A stretch of 64,000 bases of DNA, taken from Strongylocentrotus purpuratus. Taxonomy: Eukaryota; Echinodermata; Echinoidea; Camarodonta; Strongylocentrotidae. Below, in pieces: positions 44,376 to 56,415 of this stretch (positions within the stretch are counted from its first letter, which is position 1; the number at the start of each line of letters is the position of its first letter). Position numbers and translations under genes: made by a program. The stretch is from contig NW_022145606.1 in assembly GCF_000002235.5 (NCBI RefSeq), positions 22,346,595 through 22,410,594 on the forward strand, read 5' to 3'. The notes under the pieces are model-generated. The model was not told the origin of the DNA, searched no databases, and was given only the letters and a program-made list of their open reading frames with translations.

Positions 44376-45520
44376 AGGTATGCTTAAAACATGTGTGAAA
44401 TAACATTATTATTATTTTTTTTTTATAATAAATTTACCAAAATTGCTATTTCTACCAACTGACTGGTGTTGTGTGTGTGTGGGTGTGTGTGTGTGTGTTC
44501 GAGGGGCAGACTGTGTGCAAAGTATGATCACCCTATTATTAGTCTAAACGCTGCATCCTTTGGCCTTCCAAAGCCCTAAAGTGTGCTGCAATCTTTAGTC
44601 AGTATTTGCTATAAATTGGTTTGTGAGCACTTTTTCGAATTTCCGGGGGGGGGGGGGGAAGGTCCCCCTATAAGAAGTGATGTGTGGGTACGTGTCAGCC
44701 CCCCTTGATAACAGAGCACCTTTTACATTAAAGCCTAAATAATCGAAATCAATTTGATTTGATTAGACAGCTCACGAGCATAAGTTTAAAGCTAAAACTA
44801 ATTCCTCCTTAAAAATTATTTTAAAAATCCAAATAAATTTTAGTTGCTGAAACAGCCCCAAGGGGAATACCCCTGACAAAATAAGTAATTGTTTAAGCTT
44901 CGAAAATGCACGAATTCCAAATTAAAAGAGGTAAAGCTGACAGGTAGACATACATGTACCTGTCACCGCATATAGAACATGATGTTTTTTTGATAGACGA
45001 TGCACGCGTAAAATGATGCGCGCAGTCAAAAGTGATGCCTCCGCGAAGTCATAGAGCGGTTTTACAAACCATAACATAAGGAATTTGTAAAAACTGATTC
45101 AAGTGTGATTGTAATCCATTAACAGGTTTTCATAATATCATGATTGAAAGCTTCATTTCATATACATGTATGATCTTTTGATCTATGACCTCATGACCCT
45201 AAAATATTATGGGTTCGTTGGCTCTGCAGGATACAAACGTGTCCTGAGTCTGATAGAAATCCATCCGTCGGTTCTAATGATAATGCGATCACAAGCTGTT
45301 TTTGCATACATGAAGAGCCTATTGAGTCAGTCTTCCGTGGTAAAACATTAGGGTACGAATGCATGAAAGGAGGAAACGGTTTAGACGTGGGTACAGCCTC
45401 CTATTTTTCAAAATTAATACTGTAATTATGGATCAGATTTGTATGTATATCTCTCCTGATAAGTTATTTTAGAATCGTCTAGTATGATTGTAACCTATTT
45501 TAAACACGGTTCTAACAAGA
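44376..45520. other. 3' flank of the NLR gene; simple repeats and a repeat copy
   Basis: It holds a GT tract (44468-44500), a poly-G run (44646-44659) and, at 45160-45330, one copy of the 34.6-kb tandem-repeat monomer. I see no further LRR exon or polyadenylation signal that I would defend. Confidence 0.5.
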
Positions 45521-45526
45521 ACCTAC

Positions 45527-46044
45527 CACACATCTGACACCGTCTTCACGCGTCTGCAACACTCGATGAGGTCAACCAGGCTTTCTTCATCCAAGGACTC
45601 CACCCCAGCCAGATGTAGACGCTGCAGGTTCTTGGTTTGTTCTTCGATCAGAAGACCCAATCCTCTCATCGTCTCTCTCGAAGCACTCTTCTTCTCTGAT
45701 GGGAGTGATGACAGTGCTTTAAGCCTGATGTGTTTGAGGTGCTGTCCTCTGGTCCGACGAAGACCAGCATTGATCTGAGGTATGTCTCTCTCCGCATCAT
45801 CGATAGTGATATCGATCGCTCTCAAGCGAGGTAGCGATGAGAGCAGACCTGTGTAGCTTTGTGACGTCAATCTCTCAGCCGATAACTTTGTAACGGATGG
45901 AAGCTCAGAAGGAGATGAAGGGAAACTGAAAGAGGAGTCTGAGATGCTGAGATGTTTCAGTGAGGTGAAGGATCTGAGACAGGACCACAATTTGACGGTC
46001 ATTTCGGTAGATAGCTGACAGTCCTTGATTGTCCATATTTTAAT
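45527..46044 (-). CDS. LRR exon (E), mosaic, last of the series
   Basis: 518 nt after CATCATAG. The frame is open for 172 codons and either ends at the donor-like TGTGTG-GTAGGT (phase 2) or runs into a TAG at the same place (ending KTVSDVW). The N-terminal half (KLWSCLRSFTSLKHLSISDS) is nearly identical to exon D. The C-terminal half (NLQRLHLAGVESLDEESLVD) is of the exon B type. So it is a recombinant of two exon types. No later exon was found in the window. Confidence 0.75.
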
Positions 46045-46439
46045 CTATGATGACATACAGAAAGAATAAGTCGCCATTGTTACACAACATAACAAATACA
46101 AATTGTATAAAAGGGAGGAGAGTACGAATACATTTCTTAAAAAAAAGGTATCGATCGTTTGGAGAGGAAAGGAAAATATAAAAACATCATCAATACAAAT
46201 CCTCGAATTATTTGAACTCAACCTGATATATTGATCGACACGCGTTTATGACTATATCTTAATTAATTTCCTAGCTACAATTTCCTATCAAAATCGTTAT
46301 ACCGATATAATTTATTTGTAATTAAAGATAGGCAAAATGTACATTATAAAAAGAAAATTATAATTTTGAATGCGTTTTTAACCGTTCTTTGTTCGTCCCC
46401 ACAACTTTTACTCGCCGTACGGGCCCCGGAGTGTATATG

Positions 46440-46796
46440 TTATGCCTGGATTACATTTCGCCGGCGATTAGTCTACGGAGCCCGTATCCTGCCCGTATCC
46501 CCTTTTCCGTGCGGTCTCTATGCGGAGGCAGGAGGCGGTCGTGAGATTTTCGTACGGATTCACGGGCTCCGCAGCCTTTACGATTTTGTTTCGCGAGAAG
46601 TTAAACAAATTTGAAAAAAATCGTAAGCCCGTAGCCCGTATACATGTCGTAGGTGGCACTGCACAATCCCCGCACGGGCATCGATGCTCGTAGATAATGT
46701 AAACACAAACATCGTAGCCCGTAGCCTCCTACGATGTCTACGAAAAATCGTAAACTAATTTATCGTACGGCGCCCGGGACAAATGTAATCCAGGCC
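46440..46796. mobile_element. Foldback MITE, TIR GCCTGGATTACATTT, in the exon D/E intron
   Basis: GCCTGGATTACATTTCGCC at left is mirrored by GACAAATGTAATCCAGGC at right, followed by TTAA (46797-46800). The left TTAA is degenerate (TTAT). The interior repeats CGTAGCCCGTA-like words in both orientations. It lies exactly where the close similarity between the D and E copies stops. Confidence 0.7.
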
Positions 46797-47420
46797 TTAA
46801 AGTCCCATTAGGACTAGAATGATTTTCCCATATTATTATTAAGTTATTATAATAATAAATAATAATAACAATTTACTTATAAAGCGCTATTTCCTTTCAT
46901 TAAACCATTATCATGTATTTGTAATAGAAGATAGGCTGTACATTATACAAAGAAAATGATCCTTTTGAATGCATTTTTTTTAACCTTTCTTTGTTCGTTC
47001 CAACAACTGTGTTTTAGACTTGTGATTATGTAATGCTGCGGGGCGTACAGCAAACGAGGTATGTTTTTACCTTAGGTCCTGTAGAAATCCCCATGTCCAA
47101 TTTTCAATTTGATTCTGAATTCACAATAACTACCAGCAGACCAAAGTCATTTAATACATTGTATATGCTAATGTTCGTTGCAAATACATGTAAACTACTA
47201 GTATATTTATATGTCTGGCATGAACGAAAATATATATGTGTTACGTAAAATATGTTTTATAAACATAGACCGAACTGAACTGAAGTCATTGCATTTTTTT
47301 CAAAGAAGTGTTATTTCTGATAATTTAATTACCCATTCGGTAGGAAGTGCGATTTTTTTAAATTTTTAATATTACGATACAAATAAGGTGTACGGGCATT
47401 AACAATTAGAGCATACTTAC

Positions 47421-47434
47421 ATTTTTATCGGAGT
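47421..47434 (-). pseudogene. Shortened linker exon remnant
   Basis: GTAAGTATGC and the preceding ACTCCGATAAAAAT match the end of the other linker exons, but the middle is deleted. Using the ATCTAG acceptor leaves 14 nt. This does not restore phase and gives a stop after two codons (Q-LR-stop). The gene may end here or skip this exon. Confidence 0.5.
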
Positions 47435-47889
47435 CTAGATACATAGGAATCCTACATTATTTCAAAAAGAGATGACAAAATAAGGATAACATGTTACCAC
47501 TTTAATCGTTTGTGAAAAACAAATTACGACTTACATGTTAAAAGTTGAGGACAAATCTAGACTTATTCAACATATTAATATGGCTCATTGTACGTGTGAC
47601 CTAAAATATTCTTAAAGCGAATATTTGTTGATACCAATATTATTAGTAACATTTTTGAAATATTTTGATCTGCCAAAAATAATGTGAAACCCGCTTTTTT
47701 CTTTGAAATTATATCAATTCACTGAAAGACTTCTATTTTTGTCAAGATTCAATCAATTTTTCTCTTAGGCTAAATCTATGAATGATCAAATCGATATCAT
47801 TTTGTAAAGAGCATTTTTATATTTCCTGTTTAGATAACGTCAAGAGGATATATATGTATATATACACTGTTAGTCATACAAGTGGATTT

Positions 47890-48735
47890 TTTTTTAATGG
47901 CATTATTTTTACAATCATTTATTCCTAATAGATCTAGATAATAGTATACAGTCTCATATTTTATTGAATAATAATTGGCGAGTGTTTGTTTTGCGTGACT
48001 CCTACAGTTAGTGTTAGCTACTATGCGTATCAACTAGGGGGCCTGCGTCATCAAGTCATAACTGACAGTAATGAAAATTAATGCCTCACAAAATGGCAGT
48101 AATATAGCACATCGACATGGTTTTGATCCTGGGGCCTCACAGTTACAAGGCCATTGCTTTGCCACTGAATCATGACTGTATGCAGCGGGGGCTAGGGTAT
48201 GGGGCAGCCCCCACAAATAAAGAAGAACAAAAGAAAATACAATAAATTATCAATAAATCATTGCATTTCACCCCCGGTCCCCAACAGGAAATATTCATAC
48301 ATTATGGTTCAAGGCATGGCCACACAGAGGAATTTGTCCTGTTGGGGACTGGGGGAAAATGCAAGGAATTATTGATAATTTATTGCATTTTATTTTCTTA
48401 TTTTAATATTTGTGGGGGCTGCCCCCTACCCCACGCCCCGCTGCGTACAGTCATGATTCAGTGGCAAAGCATTGGCCTTGTATCTGTAAGGCCCCAGGAT
48501 TAAAACAGTGTCTATCATCTATATTAGTGCCCTTTTGTGAGGCATTAATCCTCATTACCGTCAGTTATGATTTAAGGACATAGGTCCCCTATAGTTGATA
48601 AACAGAGTAGCATACACGTGCTTCATCAGTCACGCAACACAAACACTCGCAAGTTATTATTCATTAACATTTCAGAATGTTTACTATTATTTAGATCTAT
48701 TAGGATTAAATCATTGTCAAAATCATTCCATTCAG
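47890..48735. repeat. Large inverted duplication, arms ~390 bp, each with a SINE
   Basis: Left arm 47890-48290 and right arm 48345-48735 are complementary: TCACGCAA-CACAAACACTCGC, CAGTCATGATTCAGTGGCAA, TGTGGGGGCTGCCCC and AATTATTGATAATTTATTGC occur in both. Each arm holds a tRNA-like head (ATTCAGTGGCAAAGC) and the SINE body phrase GGCATTAATCCTCATTACCG, also seen in the 60.9-kb SINE. The spacer is about 55 bp. It is intronic or downstream in the NLR gene. Confidence 0.8.
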
Positions 48736-48839
48736 GTTGATATTTTGGTAATTAACATAAATATTTGAGGACTGGTTTAACGCATCACCCTAGCGAATGG
48801 AATAAAATGCACGGTGATGCCCATATCAATAACAATTAA

Positions 48840-49430
48840 AGAGAAAACGGGAGGGAATAGAAAACTTTAATCAATAAACTTAGCTTAAAGGCACTATGTC
48901 CCTTTTGCAGCCAACCTCAAATTATGTAGAACTTTGCAGGAATTATGAATATGTCATGTATGTCCTATCTGTGAAATGTAAACGTTAGCAGTGTCCTAAT
49001 ATTCAAATTACGCAAGGAAACCCGTTTACTTGCTAGACTTCACTGTCAGACACTTTTGAGTGACTGACTGGCTTTTTTTTTCTTCTTTGGTAATAACATA
49101 CATAAAATGAGCTGTAAAGGGTACATAAGCATTTGTCTACATCAATAACCCACTTCTTGTGATGGCCAAAATTAAACTGCTTGAATCTTTGCGCAGCATA
49201 AAACGTATGACCATTCGGTACAATGGTCTGGAAATCAAGACTATTACTTATTGGCTTTATAGCTCCTAAGTCGATTTGACAACTAATAGTCGTTATTTTT
49301 CCACTTGAAGATATTTTCAAGCACCACTTTTTTTAGGGAAGTTCTAAATTAGTATTATCTTTCAAATGCCGTTGGAATTTAACCTTTTCAATTGTTTGGC
49401 CTGCAAATGGGACATAGTACCTTTAACAGT
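48840..49430. other. Intron sequence, no exon recognised
   Basis: A 95-residue minus-strand frame at 49033-49320 has no LRR or other motif. The sequence around it is AT-rich. Confidence 0.45.
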
Positions 49431-49437
49431 TACTCAC

Positions 49438-49949
49438 TGTTCTACATACAGGCTAGCTGACATTAAACGTGTTAAAGACTGGACAAGATTGATCACTGTT
49501 TCCTTGGGTCCGAAAACTACTCCGGATAATATCGCCTGACATTCTGTGATGACAACACCCAGTCCTCTCATCCTCTTTATCGACTTGCTTGATACATTCC
49601 CCTCTGAAGTAATGGATTGGGGGTCGATGCGCGTGAGGTCCTGTCCCGTCAGATGTCGACGTAGACTAGTCTCGATCTGAGATATGTCTTCTGTATTTGC
49701 ATATCCGATAGTGAAATCGACCTCTTTCAAGCAAGGTAGCGATGAGAGCAGACCTGTGTAGTTTTGTGACGTCAATCTCTCAGCCGATAACTTTGTAACG
49801 GATGGAAGCTCAGAAGGAGATGCAGGGAAACTGAAAGAGGAGTCTGAGATGCTGAGATGTTTCAGTGAGGTGAAGGATCTGAGACAGGACCACAATTTGA
49901 CGGTCATTTCGGTAGATAGCTGACAGTCCTTGATTGTCCATATTTTAAT
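49438..49949 (-). CDS. LRR exon (D), linkage to the gene uncertain
   Basis: 512 nt after CATCATAG, ending GAACA before GTGAGT; an open frame with phase 0 in and phase 2 out. It encodes KLWSCLRSFTSLKHLSISDS, LSAERLTSQNYTGLLSSLPC and VVFGPKETVINLVQSLTRLM. Its first 210 nt and the intron above are almost identical to exon E. The coding frame is intact, which argues for recent use, but the linker exon above it is defective. Confidence 0.75.
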
Positions 49950-50694
49950 CTATGATGACATACAGAAAGAATAAGTCGCCATTGTTACACAACATAACAA
50001 ATACAAATTGTATAAAAGGGAGGAGAGTACGAATACATTTCTTACTGAAAAGAAAGGTATCGATCGTTTGGAGAGGAAAGGAAAAGTTAAAAACATCATC
50101 AATACAAATCCTCGAATTATTTGAACTCAACCTGATATATCGATCGACACGCGTTTATGACTATATCTTAATTAATTTCCTAGCTACAATTTCCTATCAA
50201 AATCGTTATACCGATATAATTTATTTGTAATTAAAGATAGGCAAAATGTACATTATAAAAAGAAAATTATCATTTTGAATGCGTTTTTAACCGTTCTTTG
50301 TTCGTCCCCACAACTGTGTTTAGACTTATGATTGTGTTATGCTACGGGGCAAAGGTTTCTTACCTTAGGCCCTGTAATATCCTAATTTTTTTTTTTTTAA
50401 ATTTAGTTCTCTACTAACAATAACTATAAGCAGACCAACTCGGAAGTCATGTTCATTGCAAATACCCGTGTACTGCTAGTATAATTATATTACTGGCATG
50501 CACGAAATTATATAATGTGTGACGTGAAATATGATTAATGAATAAAGACCGAACTAAACTAAAAATTCCCTTTTTTTCTTCAGAGAAATGCTATTTGTGA
50601 TACTTTAATCACCTTTTCGTAAGGAATTGCTTTCTTAAATATTACGAAACAAATGAGGCGTACCTAACAGGTATGAACAATAAAGTATACTTAC

Positions 50695-50725
50695 AGGCAA
50701 TGCATCTTGATCGGAGTTCAGTGAC
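50695..50725 (-). pseudogene. Decayed 31-nt linker exon
   Basis: Homologous in position, length and donor (GTAAGTAT) to exon 4. Read as 31 nt it would give SLNSDQDALP in phase. However, the bases just before it are TTTTCTAA, so the AG acceptor is missing. The nearest AG lies one base later, shifts the frame and leads to an early stop. Either a noncanonical acceptor is used or exons downstream are no longer joined in frame. Confidence 0.6.
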
Positions 50726-51388
50726 TTAGAAAACCTACATTAAATTCAAAGAGAGATGTAGAAGTAAGGATAACATGCAACCACTTTAAACGTTTGTGAA
50801 TAACAAATTACGACTAACATGTTGACAACATCTAGTCTTATTCAACATATTTATATGGCTCGTCGTACGTGTGTCCTAGAATAATCTTACAGCGAATATT
50901 GTACGGTTCATGTACTAATATTATTTAGTAAAAAGTTTTAAATATTTGGATCTGAATAATAATAATGTGAAAGCCAGTTTTGCCCTTCAAATTATATCCA
51001 TTCACAGAGAGCGGTCCTAACAATGGCTTGTTTTTAAGAATTTCCCAGCCGAGTGTCCCTGAACTTTACTGACCCAGGAAATATTAGCTACACAACCTAT
51101 ATTTTTTTCTCGAAATTCAACAATTTTTTCTCTAAGGCTAAATCCATTAATGATCAGATGGTAAATGTTTTGTTTTGAGAGCATTATTATATTAATTATT
51201 GTTTAGGAATCTGCTTTAAAACATTGGGATGATATATTATATGACCTTTGTCTAAACAAAAACTCAATGATTTTACTTCAGGTTGAAACTTAGGTAATTA
51301 ACACTGGTGCACGGTAATGCCAATATCAATACAAAATTGAGGAGAAAACAGTAGGGAATAGAAAACTTTAATCAAAACAGTAACTCAC

Positions 51389-51900
51389 TGTTCTGCATAC
51401 ATGCTAGCTGACATTAAACGCGTTGAAGATTGGACAAGATCGATCACTGTTTCCTTGGGGCCGAAAACTACTCCCGACATCATTGCCTGATCTTCTGCGA
51501 TGAGAAGACCCAGTCCTCTGATCCTCTTTCTCGACATGCTTGATACATCCCCCTCTGATGTACTGGAATGGAGGTTGTTACATGTGAGTTCCTGTCCCGT
51601 CATATATCGACGTAGACTAGTCCGGATTTGAGATATGTCTTCTGCATTTGCATCTCCGATAGTGATATCGACCTCTTCCAAGCCAGGAAGCGAGGAGAGC
51701 AGACCTTCGTAGCTTTGTGATGTCACTCTCTCCGCTGATAACTTTGTGACGGATGGAAGGTCAGGAGGAGATGGAGGGAAACTGAGAGAGGAGTCCGAAA
51801 TGCTGAGCTGGTTCAGTGAGGTGAGGGATCTGAGATAGGACCACAACTTCTCGGTCATCTTAGTAGATAGCTGGCACTGCTGTATATTAAGCCTAGTATT
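51389..51900 (-). CDS. NLR gene exon 7: LRR exon (C)
   Basis: 512 nt after TTCATTGTAG, ending GAACA before GTGAGT; phase 0 in, phase 2 out. It encodes LWSYLRSLTSLNQLSISDSS, LSAERVTSQSYEGLLSSLPG and VVFGPKETVIDLVQSSTRLM. Up to this exon the joined reading frame is open for about 1,177 residues. A TGA directly follows if the intron is not removed, so a protein ending ...YAEQ is possible. Confidence 0.85.
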
Positions 51901-52143
51901 CTACAATGAAATGCACACATAAATATTGATACTTAATGTAGGCAGATATAATTCAACACCAGTGAAGTTGAAAATGCAATTACTATTGAACCATCTAAAT
52001 TCACAATGCGATAATTGATTGTATTCTTTCAAAAACAAACAATGTTACTTTGTTGCAATTGTCTTAGTTTAGTGCAAAGAACATCCCTTTCTCGAATTTT
52101 TCAAAGCGAAATGCATGCACCCGTTTTACAAAATTCTACTCAC

Positions 52144-52183
52144 CTGGATGGCGTCTGTGTCGCTAAGAGAACCACATCCACTC
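52144..52183 (-). CDS. NLR gene exon 6: 40-nt linker exon
   Basis: It lies between CCTTGTAG and GTGAGTAG. With the GA carried from exon 5 it reads E-SGCGSLSDTDAIQ and exits in phase 0, joining NTRLNIQQCQLS of exon 7. It is three codons longer than the other linkers. Confidence 0.8.
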
Positions 52184-52476
52184 CTACAAGGAATATTTAT
52201 CACAAGAACGAGGGAAAGAATATGATTCAATCCATTATTGAGACATTATTTCACATTTATAAAGAATAAAAGAGGCTATAAAGACAATTTTGAAAACAAC
52301 AATACTAACAATAACAATTATGATAATAATCTTCTTATAAAAGTGATAGTAATAGCAATGATAAAACGAACATCAATAATGATAAATGTTAATATAATAG
52401 TTTGTGTTCATGTCATTTTAAAAAAGCAACATGAATACAAATATCTGTACACGAATTAAGATCTAGGTCTACATAC

Positions 52477-53018
52477 TCCGAATTCAAGGACGTTAGTTGT
52501 TGAGTCCTAACAAACAAGTCAACCAAGGCCTCTTCGTCTCTGCCTTTCATCCCGGACACATGCAGCCGCTGTTGCTCTTTGGTTTGATCTCGAAATAGAA
52601 GACTAAGTCCTCCATTTGACTCGCCTGAATCAATATTCATGTCTGTGGTGAGTGCTGGCCAGGCGTGCAGTCTGATATGAACGAAGGACTGTTCATCCGT
52701 AATCCCGGTCTGACCAATAGGTCTGGAGGTCGACGCGGTGGTGATCTGGAAGGTGTTGCTCGTCTCTGCAACCCCGATAGAGACATCGATATCTCTCACA
52801 CCAGGTACCGATGAGAGCACTCCTTCGAAGCTTTGTGACGTCACTCTCTCGGCTAAAAGCTTTGTGACTGATAGAAGCTCCGGGTGAGATGGATGGAAAC
52901 TGAGAGAGGAATCTGAGATGCTGAGCTGTGTCAGTGAGGTGAAGGATCTGAGACAGGACCACAACTTATCAGTCATCTCCGTAGATAGCTGGCAATCCTT
53001 GATTTTCAATGTGTCAAT
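52477..53018 (-). CDS. NLR gene exon 5: LRR exon (B)
   Basis: 542 nt after CATCATAG, ending TTCGGA before GTATGT; phase 0 in, phase 2 out. It encodes KDCQLSTEMTDKLWSCLRS and TQLSISDSSLSFHPSHPELL, with a C-terminal part (RLHVSGMKGRDEEALVDLF) that differs from exons A, C and D but matches the last exon E. This splits the LRR exons into two C-terminal types. Confidence 0.85.
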
Positions 53019-53954
53019 CTATGATGACATACAAAAAGAACAGGTCGTCATTGTTACATCATTACATTAGAGAGCCGCACGAAATTTAATCCGTTCTCTC
53101 TCCGAAATAGAGTTAAAATTTATCCTGTAAACATATCATCACCCATAATTATTGAGATTTTTTGAAATTTCATCTCAAAAGCAATCAAAAAAATTTTAAA
53201 ATCCACATTGTTAATAATTAGAAAAATTCAATTAGGAATAATTTTCATTAAATAAAGATATCGATGGTTTTGAGAGGAAAGGAGAAAAAGAAACAGCATT
53301 GACCAAAACTTCCTAGAATCCTACAGATCATTTGAACTCATCGATCGGCACGCGCTAAGAACCTACATGATTATTTTGTCAATCTTAATTCCTTTCGAAG
53401 CTATACAATTTTCTATCTTAATCGTTTGGCACATTTCTTTTCTTTTCTAATTTTTAATATAAAATAGCTAAAATATACGCTATAATAGCAAAATGATACC
53501 TACCGTATACATTTTTCAACTGCATTTAGTTCCTTCCCACAACTTTGTTAGAATTATAATTTGTAATATGCTACATGGCCTTTAGCCAACATGCTAGACT
53601 TTTACTTTAGACCCCTCAATATTCCTATTTCCCAATCCTCATTTTTTAAACTAATTTTCAATAAACAAATAACTACAAGCGAACCAAAGTCATTCAACAA
53701 ATTTAATGTACTAATGTTTATTGCAAATTAAATGTGCATCGTCAATATAATTATATTTCTAGTATAACGAAATCTGACAATGTATATTGTAAAGAGTGGT
53801 ATATGTATACAGACCAAACTGAAGTAAATTCATTGTTTCAAAGAAATACTATTTCTGATACTCCAATTCCTATTCAGTAGGAAGTGTAAAATGCTTTCTG
53901 AAATATTTACAAACGGATGAGGCGTATGGACATGTAAAATTAGAGCGTACTTAC

Positions 53955-53985
53955 ATTTAATGCTAGTTCATCGGATTTTAGCGTC
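53955..53985 (-). CDS. NLR gene exon 4: 31-nt linker exon
   Basis: It lies between TTTTCCAG and GTAAGTAC. It adds one base to the CA left by exon 3, then ten codons (TLKSDELALN), and exits in phase 0 so that exon 5 begins IDTLKIKDCQLS in frame. The exact phase fit, both consensus splice sites and decayed homologues at the equivalent place after exons C and D support it. Confidence 0.8.
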
Positions 53986-54540
53986 CTGGAAAACCTTTAT
54001 AATTTGAAAGAGAATGAAAAGTGTGAGGGGGGGGGGAACAAGTAGCCAATTAATAAATATATGTAAATAACATTACATAATTGAACCGATTTACATTTTT
54101 CCGAAGTCAACTGACTTTCTTCTAAGGCTAAACATCATTATTCGTTTATCTTTCTGAGAGCATTTTTTATATTATCTGCTTTGAAATATTCTTCAAGACG
54201 TTGAGAATACTCTGTATTTATTAGTGATGATATTTTGTTTAGCCTTGCGACTGAGCGCCGGTTCTTTTTATCGTCGTATTGAAAAAAGAGAAGAGAAAAA
54301 CATGACCTCTGTCTTAACATAACACCAGTATCATTGTTGATACTCAAGGACTCTTTTATCCAAGTTGAATTGGCTTCAGGTGGATACTTTGGAGATTAAT
54401 GGACTGGTTTAACACATCAAATTAGCCGATGAAATAAAAGGCCCATATCAATGCCAAATGAGGGAAAAACTAGGAGGGGGGGGGGGGGGGGTGTGATGAA
54501 AAACCTTCAATCAATTTTACTTGACATAACATATACTCAC

Positions 54541-55052
54541 TGTTCAAAATACAGACTAGATGACATTAAACGCGTTGAAGACTGGACAACATCGATCAGT
54601 GCACCCCCGAGTCCGAAAGCAACTCCGGACAATATCGCCTGACATTCTGTGATAAGAAAACCCAGTCCTCTCATCTTCTGTCTTGACATGCTTAATACAT
54701 TCCCCTCTGGTGGGAAGGAATGGGGGTTGATGCGTGTGAGATCCTGTTCCGTCAGATGTCGACGTAGACTAATCTGGATCTGAGATATGTTTTCCCTCTG
54801 TTCATCTCCGATAGTGATATCGACCCTTTTCAAGCCAGGAAGCGATGAGAGTAGACCTTCATAGCTTTGTGACGTCACTCTTTCGGCTGAAAGCTCTGTG
54901 ATGGATGGAAGCTCAGGGGGAGATGTAGGGAAACTGAGAGAGGAGTCGGAGATGCTGAGCTGGATCAGTGAAGTAAAGGATCTGAGGCAGGACCATAGTC
55001 CACTCGTCACGTCGATACTTAAAGTAGAACCCTCGAACTTTAGTGTCGTAAC
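54541..55052 (-). CDS. NLR gene exon 3: first LRR exon (A)
   Basis: 512 nt from the acceptor ACACTAG to GAACA before GTGAGT. It enters in phase 0 directly after exon 2 (KRE-VTTLKFEGSTL) and leaves in phase 2. It encodes LWSCLRSFTSLIQLSISDSS, LPSITELSAERVTSQSYEGL and VDITIGDE, leucine-rich repeats of the LxxLxLxxx type. The C-terminal half (RGLGFLITECQAILSGVAFG) is shared with exons C and D. LRRs in NLR proteins sense ligands and hold the NACHT domain inactive. If the intron were retained, a TGA follows at once. Confidence 0.85.
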
Positions 55053-56415
55053 CTAGTGTTAAGATAGAGAAAGAGATATACAGAGGAGGGAGGAGAGAGA
55101 TAATGAAAGATTTGGGGAGTAAAATAGCCATAATATAGTTAATGGAGATAAGGCGATCGAGATTGTAGTCTGATTTTATTTAAGAATATTAAAGAGAAGG
55201 TTCATTGATTTTGAATTTGACTGAATTTGGTATCATTGCATTCGAAAACTTACACTGAGTAAGAATATCACATTTGTTTAACTTGTAATTCGAGCGAAAA
55301 TTTTAAAAGTTGATTAAACTTTACGAAATAACCCAAGACCCCGAAAACAATCGTAATACAGCTGAATTGTCAATGGCGTCACCGAATTAACAACGAATAC
55401 GAGGGACTTGATGCGTGATCGTCAACGAAATGGAGTTCAGTCTTTTGTCAACTATGTTTATCGCTACGGCAGGCAGCCAGTGAAAACGAATTCGTTTAAT
55501 CAAATTATGGAAATGCAAGCACTACTTTAAACAAATAGAACTTTGTTATTCCTAGCTCATTTTTCCTGATTGAGGTGTCATACGAAAGGGCAACAAAAAA
55601 AAACTTTCTAGAAATGTGATTTTCCTATTGAAATTCAGATACCGCCCGACAAAGGACTTTTTGGTTTCCTCTCTTAAAATTGTTGTAATCACCCATGTGT
55701 GAAATATGCAGCATGTAGATTGCATTAGATGAAAGGGGAGGATCTAAGCTTTACAAATACGTGTCATTTATTAATCATCACTGTGATTAAGTCATGATAA
55801 AACATGTTATTATAATTCTTGGTTTCGTTTTTTTCTCGGACGCACTGTATAGCTGACGATGTCCAATGATTGAACGATATTCGTCCGCGAGTGGACTGAT
55901 GCGGCTCTTATCTGATGCTCCTATCTATAAATTGTTTTGTTTTCCTAACCTAGCCATCCTAGCGCTGCATATTAGTATTTGGATATGTGCGCTGGTACGA
56001 TGTGGTGGAGATCGCAAAATAAATCTGCTGGATTCTGGACTAACCAGTATGTCGCAATGATTATGGACAAGTTACGACATTGGCAGTCATTGGTTTACGG
56101 TATAAGCCTCCCGATGTTCTCGCAATGTCATTTATTTTAAGTAAACATAGCTGTGCACTTGTAATTTGTGTATGAAATATCATTATTTGATAAATTATCA
56201 AATCAGATTCTGTGTGCGTGCGTATCATGAATATTTATGACTAGCGCATGACGTATTAGTTCTTTTGAGCCAATCAAATGCAGCGGTAGAATGGCTAGGT
56301 AAGGGAATACAAAGAACCGGCCAGATTCAGGACTACTCTTGCACGAACGTTCGTGAAGTGAGAGGAATCGGCAGGTAAGATCATGCTTGTGGTCGAGCAT
56401 TATTTGGAGCACTAT
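55053..56415. other. NLR intron, no exon or repeat recognised
   Basis: Intron between the NACHT and first LRR exons. Its left part contains TTAAAGAGAAGGTTCATTGA near 55189, which recalls one end of the TTAA MITE at 43986, but no second end was found. Frames at 55866-56060 and 56203-56412 look like chance. Confidence 0.45.
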
